Positions 60,691 to 64,000 of a stretch of 64,000 nt of DNA are shown in pieces. Below the pieces are notes generated by a model that had not been told where the DNA came from, did no database searches, and saw only the letters and a list, made by a program, of their open reading frames with translations. Numbering within the stretch: the stretch's first letter is position 1; the number at the start of each line of letters is the position of its first letter. This DNA comes from Centipeda infelix ATCC 43532 (GTDB lineage: Bacteria > Bacillota > Negativicutes > Selenomonadales > Selenomonadaceae). The stretch covers positions 215,424 through 279,423 of the forward strand of contig NZ_JH376798.1 in NCBI RefSeq assembly GCF_000234095.1, in the 5' to 3' direction. The translations under genes and the position numbers were made by a program.

Positions 60691-61566
60691 ATGAGAGAAC
60701 TCAAAGGCCTTTACTCCGCACTGCTCGGCGCGTTCCACGAGGACGGCTCGATCAACGAGAAGGGGCTGCGCCAGATCATCCGCCATAACATCGACCACAA
60801 CAAGATGGACGGACTCTATGTCGGCGGCAGCACGGGCGAGAACTTCATGCTCTCCACCGACGAGAAGAAGCGCATCTTCGAGATCGCAAAGGACGAGGCG
60901 AAGAACGACATCACCCTCATGGCGCAGGTCGGCTCGATCAACCTCAAGGAGTCCGTCGAGCTCGCAAAATTCGTCGTCGATCTCGGCTACGATGCCATCA
61001 GTGCAGTCACGCCGTTCTACTACAAGTTCGGTTTCGACGAGGTACGCCACTACTACGAGACCATCGTCGCCGACGTTGATACGCGCATGGTCATCTACTT
61101 CATCCCCTTCCTCACGGGCGTGAACATCAGCGTGGATCAGTTCGCCAAGCTGTTCGAGAACAAGAAGATCGTCGGTGTCAAGTTCACGCAGGGCGACTTC
61201 TACCTCCTGGAGCGTATGCGCAAGGCATTCCCCGACAAGCTCATCTTCGCAGGGTTCGACGAGATGCTCCTGCCCGCAACCGTCCTCGGCATCGACGGCG
61301 CAATCGGCTCGACCTACAACGTTAACGCCGCCCGTGCCCGTCAGATCTACGAACTCACCCGCGCGAACAAAATCGCCGAGGCACTCGAAGTGCAGCACGT
61401 CACGAACGACCTCATCACCGACATCCTCGACAACGGCCTCTACGGCACGATCAAACTCCTCCTTGCGGAGCAGGGCATTGAGGCGGGCTACTGCCGCGAA
61501 CCGATGAAGGGATATACGCCAGAGATGCGTGCCCGCGCCAAAGAGATCTACAAGAAGTATTTCTAA
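60691..61566 (+). CDS. nanA: N-acetylneuraminate lyase
   Basis: A 291-residue class I aldolase that splits sialic acid into ManNAc and pyruvate. Marks: GLYVGGSTGENFML (pyruvate carboxylate loop), AVTPFYYKFGFDE (Tyr), the Schiff-base Lys in IVGVKFTQGDFYLLER (about 164) and IGSTYNVNA. AAGGAGG lies 8 bases before the ATG at 60691. Only 60 bases after nanE. Confidence 0.95.
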   Translation: MRELKGLYSALLGAFHEDGSINEKGLRQIIRHNIDHNKMDGLYVGGSTGENFMLSTDEKKRIFEIAKDEAKNDITLMAQVGSINLKESVELAKFVVDLGYDAISAVTPFYYKFGFDEVRHYYETIVADVDTRMVIYFIPFLTGVNISVDQFAKLFENKKIVGVKFTQGDFYLLERMRKAFPDKLIFAGFDEMLLPATVLGIDGAIGSTYNVNAARARQIYELTRANKIAEALEVQHVTNDLITDILDNGLYGTIKLLLAEQGIEAGYCREPMKGYTPEMRARAKEIYKKYF

Positions 61567-61587
61567 GGGCCGGAAACTGCTTGGTAG

Positions 61588-61871
61588 GATTGGTGTCCCG
61601 CAGCAAACCCTAGTGAAGCAAGTGAGGAAATACTGACCTGTCCAAGAAGCAAGTCCGTAGGACGAAGCTGATTGGGAAACAGGTCGTATGGGAAAACGTC
61701 CCAAGAACACGAGCGATAGCGAAGTGCGATTGGATGACGTTGACCGCTTGTGCGGTACGCCCCGACGGATTTCTTTCGTTCAAGCGAAGTGCGTTTAAGA
61801 AGTCCGTCGGTATTTCAGCGTACAAGCACGCAGTCACTTGCGTAACGAGGTGTTTGCAAGGGGCACCATCC
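61588..61871. repeat. F1 palindromic element, copy E, with nested F2
   Basis: Outer arms TGGTGTCCC / GGGGCACCA, middle GAAGCAAGTG / CACTTGCGTAACG, central hairpin as in copy A. The left arm is split by an F2 repeat at 61631. It occupies almost all of the gap between nanA and the transporter gene. Confidence 0.88.
61631..61747 (+). repeat. F2 repeat, copy 2
   Basis: About 117 bp nested in F1 copy E. Stems GACCTGT / ACAGGTC, GTCC-GTA-GGAC, ACGTCCCAA / TTGGATGACGT. Compared with copy 1 (52528, inverted) the second and third stems carry changes on both sides. Confidence 0.8.
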
Positions 61872-61924
61872 GAATCAATAGTTCAAAATCATACCCCTTG
61901 ACATCATCTCAGGAGGAGATAACT

Positions 61925-63421
61925 ATGCATCAGGGATTCACCTGGATTGACACGGCAGTCCTTGTCATCTACCTGGTGGGCGTTCTGCTCGCAGGTCTCT
62001 ACTACTCGAAAAAAGAAATGCAGGGCAAGGAGTTCTTTAAGGGCGACGGCACAATACCGTGGTACGTCACCTGCGTCTCCATCTTTGCCACACTGCTCAG
62101 CCCGATCTCGTTCCTCGCGATCCCGGGCAACTCGTATCACGGCTCGTGGATCTTCTGGTGGGCGCAGCTCGGTATGCTGTTCGCGATCCCGCTCACGATT
62201 CGCTACTTCCTGCCGATCTACAGCAAGCTCGAAATCGACACGGCGTACCACTACCTCCAAAAGCGTTTCCAGAGCGGCAACCTCCGCATCCTCGGCGCAC
62301 TCATGTTCATCATCTACCAGCTCGGACGTATGTCCATCATCATGTACCTCCCGTCCATGGCACTCGCCGAGGTCACGGGGCTCGATGTCAACATGCTGAT
62401 CATTGTCATGGGTGTCATCGCCATCATCTACTCCTACTCCGGCGGCCTCAAGGCGGTTCTCTACACCGACTTCATCCAGGGCACGATTCTCATCGTCGGC
62501 ATTGCCCTCTCCCTCGTCGCCATGATCGGCAGCATCCATGGAGGATGGGGCACGGTCTGGGATACCCTCACCACAGGGCATAAGTTCATGCTCGAAAATG
62601 AAGTCTGGTTCAGCCCCGACATCATTTCCTCCAGTGTCTTCATCATCTTTATCGGCGGCGGCCTTGGCACATTCGCATCGTACATCTCCAGTCAGGACAT
62701 CGTTCAGCGTTTCACTACAACCACGGACATGAAACAGCTCAACAAGATGACACTCGGCAACGGAGTTGTCTCCATCTTTGCCGCCACGGTCTTCTTCCTC
62801 GTCGGTACGGCACTCTTTGTCTTCTATCAGCAGAACCCCGATCTGCTCACGACGGATCGCCGCGACCTCGTGCTCGCAGCGTACATCACCTACGAGCTGC
62901 CTGAAGGGCTCACGGGTATCCTCCTCGCCGCACTCTTTGCGGCGGCGCAGTCCACCCTCTCCACGGGCATCAACTCCGTTGCGACCAGCTGGGTTCTGGA
63001 CATCCAGTCCGTCCTCAACCCCGCGATGGAGATGAAAAAACAGACGCGCATCGCGCAGTTTATCTCTCTGGGCATCGGTATCCTCTCCATCGTCGTCGCC
63101 ATCGTCATGGCAGGCAGTGACATCCGCTCGGCATACCAGTGGTTCAACAGCTTCATCGGACTCGCACTCGGGGCTCTGGCGGGCATGTTCGTCCTCGGCG
63201 CATTCTGCCCCAAGGCAAACGCCAAGGGCGCACTCATGGGCTTCATTGTCGCAACGGCGGTTGTCCTCTACCTCAAGTATTTCGTCCCGTCCGTCTCCTT
63301 CTGGTCGTACACCCTCATCACCATCGTCATCTCGCTCATCGTCGGCAACCTCGTCAGCCGCATCACCGAGCCGAACTACGAGGCTCCCGCGGGTACAACG
63401 GTGCAGAGCACGCGGAGCTGA
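61925..63421 (+). CDS. Sodium:solute symporter, probable sialic acid transporter
   Basis: A 498-residue SSS-family carrier with 13 predicted helices: FFKGDGTIPWYVTCVSIFAT near the start, YSYSGGLKAVLYTDFIQG (about 165-182), SQDIVQRFTTTTDMKQLNK and AALFAAAQSTLSTGINSVAT. SSS carriers of this branch import sialic acid with Na+ in several bacteria. AGGAGGAG precedes the ATG. The position between nanA and a YhcH-family gene supports that substrate. Confidence 0.88.
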   Translation: MHQGFTWIDTAVLVIYLVGVLLAGLYYSKKEMQGKEFFKGDGTIPWYVTCVSIFATLLSPISFLAIPGNSYHGSWIFWWAQLGMLFAIPLTIRYFLPIYSKLEIDTAYHYLQKRFQSGNLRILGALMFIIYQLGRMSIIMYLPSMALAEVTGLDVNMLIIVMGVIAIIYSYSGGLKAVLYTDFIQGTILIVGIALSLVAMIGSIHGGWGTVWDTLTTGHKFMLENEVWFSPDIISSSVFIIFIGGGLGTFASYISSQDIVQRFTTTTDMKQLNKMTLGNGVVSIFAATVFFLVGTALFVFYQQNPDLLTTDRRDLVLAAYITYELPEGLTGILLAALFAAAQSTLSTGINSVATSWVLDIQSVLNPAMEMKKQTRIAQFISLGIGILSIVVAIVMAGSDIRSAYQWFNSFIGLALGALAGMFVLGAFCPKANAKGALMGFIVATAVVLYLKYFVPSVSFWSYTLITIVISLIVGNLVSRITEPNYEAPAGTTVQSTRS

Positions 63422-63524
63422 GAACAATTGTAAAAAAACCATAAGTTTGATAGGATAGACAGGCAAGTTGTTCACTGCTCCTTGCGAACCCCAGTGGAGC
63501 AAGCGAATGACCGTGCTGTGCAGC

Positions 63525-63692
63525 GTGCGTGACATCTCAGTGAACCCTAGTGGAGCAAGTGGGTAAAGAGCGCGGTACGCCCCGACGGATTTCTTTCGTT
63601 CAAGCGAAGCGCGTTTAAGAAGTCCGTCGGTATTTAAGCGTACAAGCGCACGATCACTTGCGTAACTAAGTGTTCAATGAGGGTCACGCATG
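63525..63692. repeat. F1 palindromic element, copy F
   Basis: Outer arms GCGTGACATCTCA / TGAGGGTCACGC, middle arms and the central hairpin as in copy A. A partial extra left arm (GCGAACCCCAGTGGAGCAAG, 63484-63503) precedes it. It fills the gap 63422-63715. Confidence 0.88.
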
Positions 63693-63715
63693 AAAAACAT
63701 ATCCAAGGAGGTTCT

Positions 63716-64000
63716 ATGATCTACGGCAGCATCTACCACGAGAAAACCTACGCATTCCTCCCGCCGCGCGTACAGCAGGCACTTGCCTTTGCCCGCACGC
63801 ACGACCTTGCCGCGCTCCCCAAGGGGCGCAACGACATCGACGGCGAGAATGTCTACGTCAATATCGCCCACTATACCACGGGCGAGCGCAGCGAAAAGAT
63901 CTGGGAGGCGCACCGCGCCTACATCGACATCCACGTCCTCGCCGAGGGCACAGAGAAAATCGACGTGAGCCTCATCGAGCGGATGCAGACGCATCCATAC
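63716..64000 (+). CDS. YhcH/YjgK/YiaL-family (NanQ-like) protein, 3' truncated
   Basis: The first 95 residues of a cupin-fold protein: MIYGSIYHEKTYAFLPPRVQ, LPKGRNDIDGENVYVNIAHY and EAHRAYIDIHVLAEGTEKID (metal-binding segment), cut by the window edge. NanQ/YhcH proteins help sialic acid catabolism by interconverting sialic acid anomers. AAGGAGG lies 3-4 bases before the ATG. It probably continues the nan operon; nanK could lie beyond the window. Confidence 0.88.
   Translation, partial: MIYGSIYHEKTYAFLPPRVQQALAFARTHDLAALPKGRNDIDGENVYVNIAHYTTGERSEKIWEAHRAYIDIHVLAEGTEKIDVSLIERMQTHPY

Noticed and set aside
61904-63535. 543-residue acidic open frame opposite the symporter gene
   Set aside because: Acidic low-complexity translation antisense to an unmistakable SSS transporter.
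1-64000. CRISPR arrays, rRNA or tRNA genes, prophage genes, transposases
   Set aside because: No regularly spaced short direct repeats, rRNA or tRNA structure, phage structural genes or transposase motifs were seen on either strand.

Overview
The window is GC-rich (visibly near 58-60 percent), densely coded DNA. It combines a diderm envelope (four TonB-dependent receptors, an EptA-like phosphoethanolamine transferase, periplasmic lipoproteins) with Firmicute-style genes (AzlCD, LicT/PTS, a 3D-domain wall protein, SirTM with a Zn-macrodomain, standalone AICAR transformylase) and AGGAGG ribosome sites. This fits a Negativicute, most probably Selenomonas or a close relative. The taxon is an inference from gene content and repeat style; no search was run.

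Layout. 1-4.1 kb: 3' part of a copper P-type ATPase with a C-terminal metal-binding domain, a ParE-type toxin pair, a secreted orphan and AzlCD. 4.2-7.9 kb: a DUF4178 / DUF350 / YgiB-like / glutathionylspermidine-synthase-like cluster. 8-15 kb: PanF-YhdT, two tandem chemoreceptors and a PHP phosphoesterase. 15-19.5 kb: a methyltransferase plus TonB receptor behind a Fur-like site, then a repeat-rich patch with an orphan antitoxin and a sigma factor gene bracketed by repeat ends. 19.7-27.5 kb: a GGDEF-EAL protein, a secreted coiled-coil protein, RsmG, glycerate kinase, a candidate type I toxin-antitoxin locus, a hydroxyacid dehydrogenase and an aldo/keto reductase. 28-31.4 kb: a LicT-controlled PTS operon with its RNA antiterminator site. 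32-40.6 kb: a cobalamin-riboswitch-controlled uptake locus (two TonB receptors, two binding proteins, one permease, one ATPase). 40.8-45 kb: an SLC13 carrier and two SHMT-like proteins that lack the PLP lysine. 45-52.3 kb: Ppx/GppA, a threonine-synthase-like enzyme, EptA-like, 3D protein, MqnA, a small membrane protein and AICAR transformylase. 52.8-57.5 kb: a Met-rich copper TonB receptor, a YbjN-like protein and the Zn-macrodomain/SirTM pair. 57.8-64 kb: a sialic acid and amino sugar operon (nagB, nagA, nanE, nanA, SSS transporter, YhcH), which runs off the window.

Intergenic space holds several repeat families. F1 is a palindrome of about 165 bp in six copies whose paired arms differ between copies yet stay complementary. 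F2 is about 120 bp, also with compensatory changes, and nested inside other repeats in both copies. F3 is about 165 bp with TIR-like ends, often flush with stop codons, and its ends also bracket the sigma factor gene. A further hairpin family lies between or after genes. The strongest candidates for new biology are F1, the convergent toxin peptide/antisense RNA locus at 25.1-25.4 kb, the lysine-less SHMT pair, and the sigma gene between F3 ends.

All assignments rest on reading the sequence and remembered family features. Starts were chosen from Shine-Dalgarno spacing. No alignment, folding or database search could be run.
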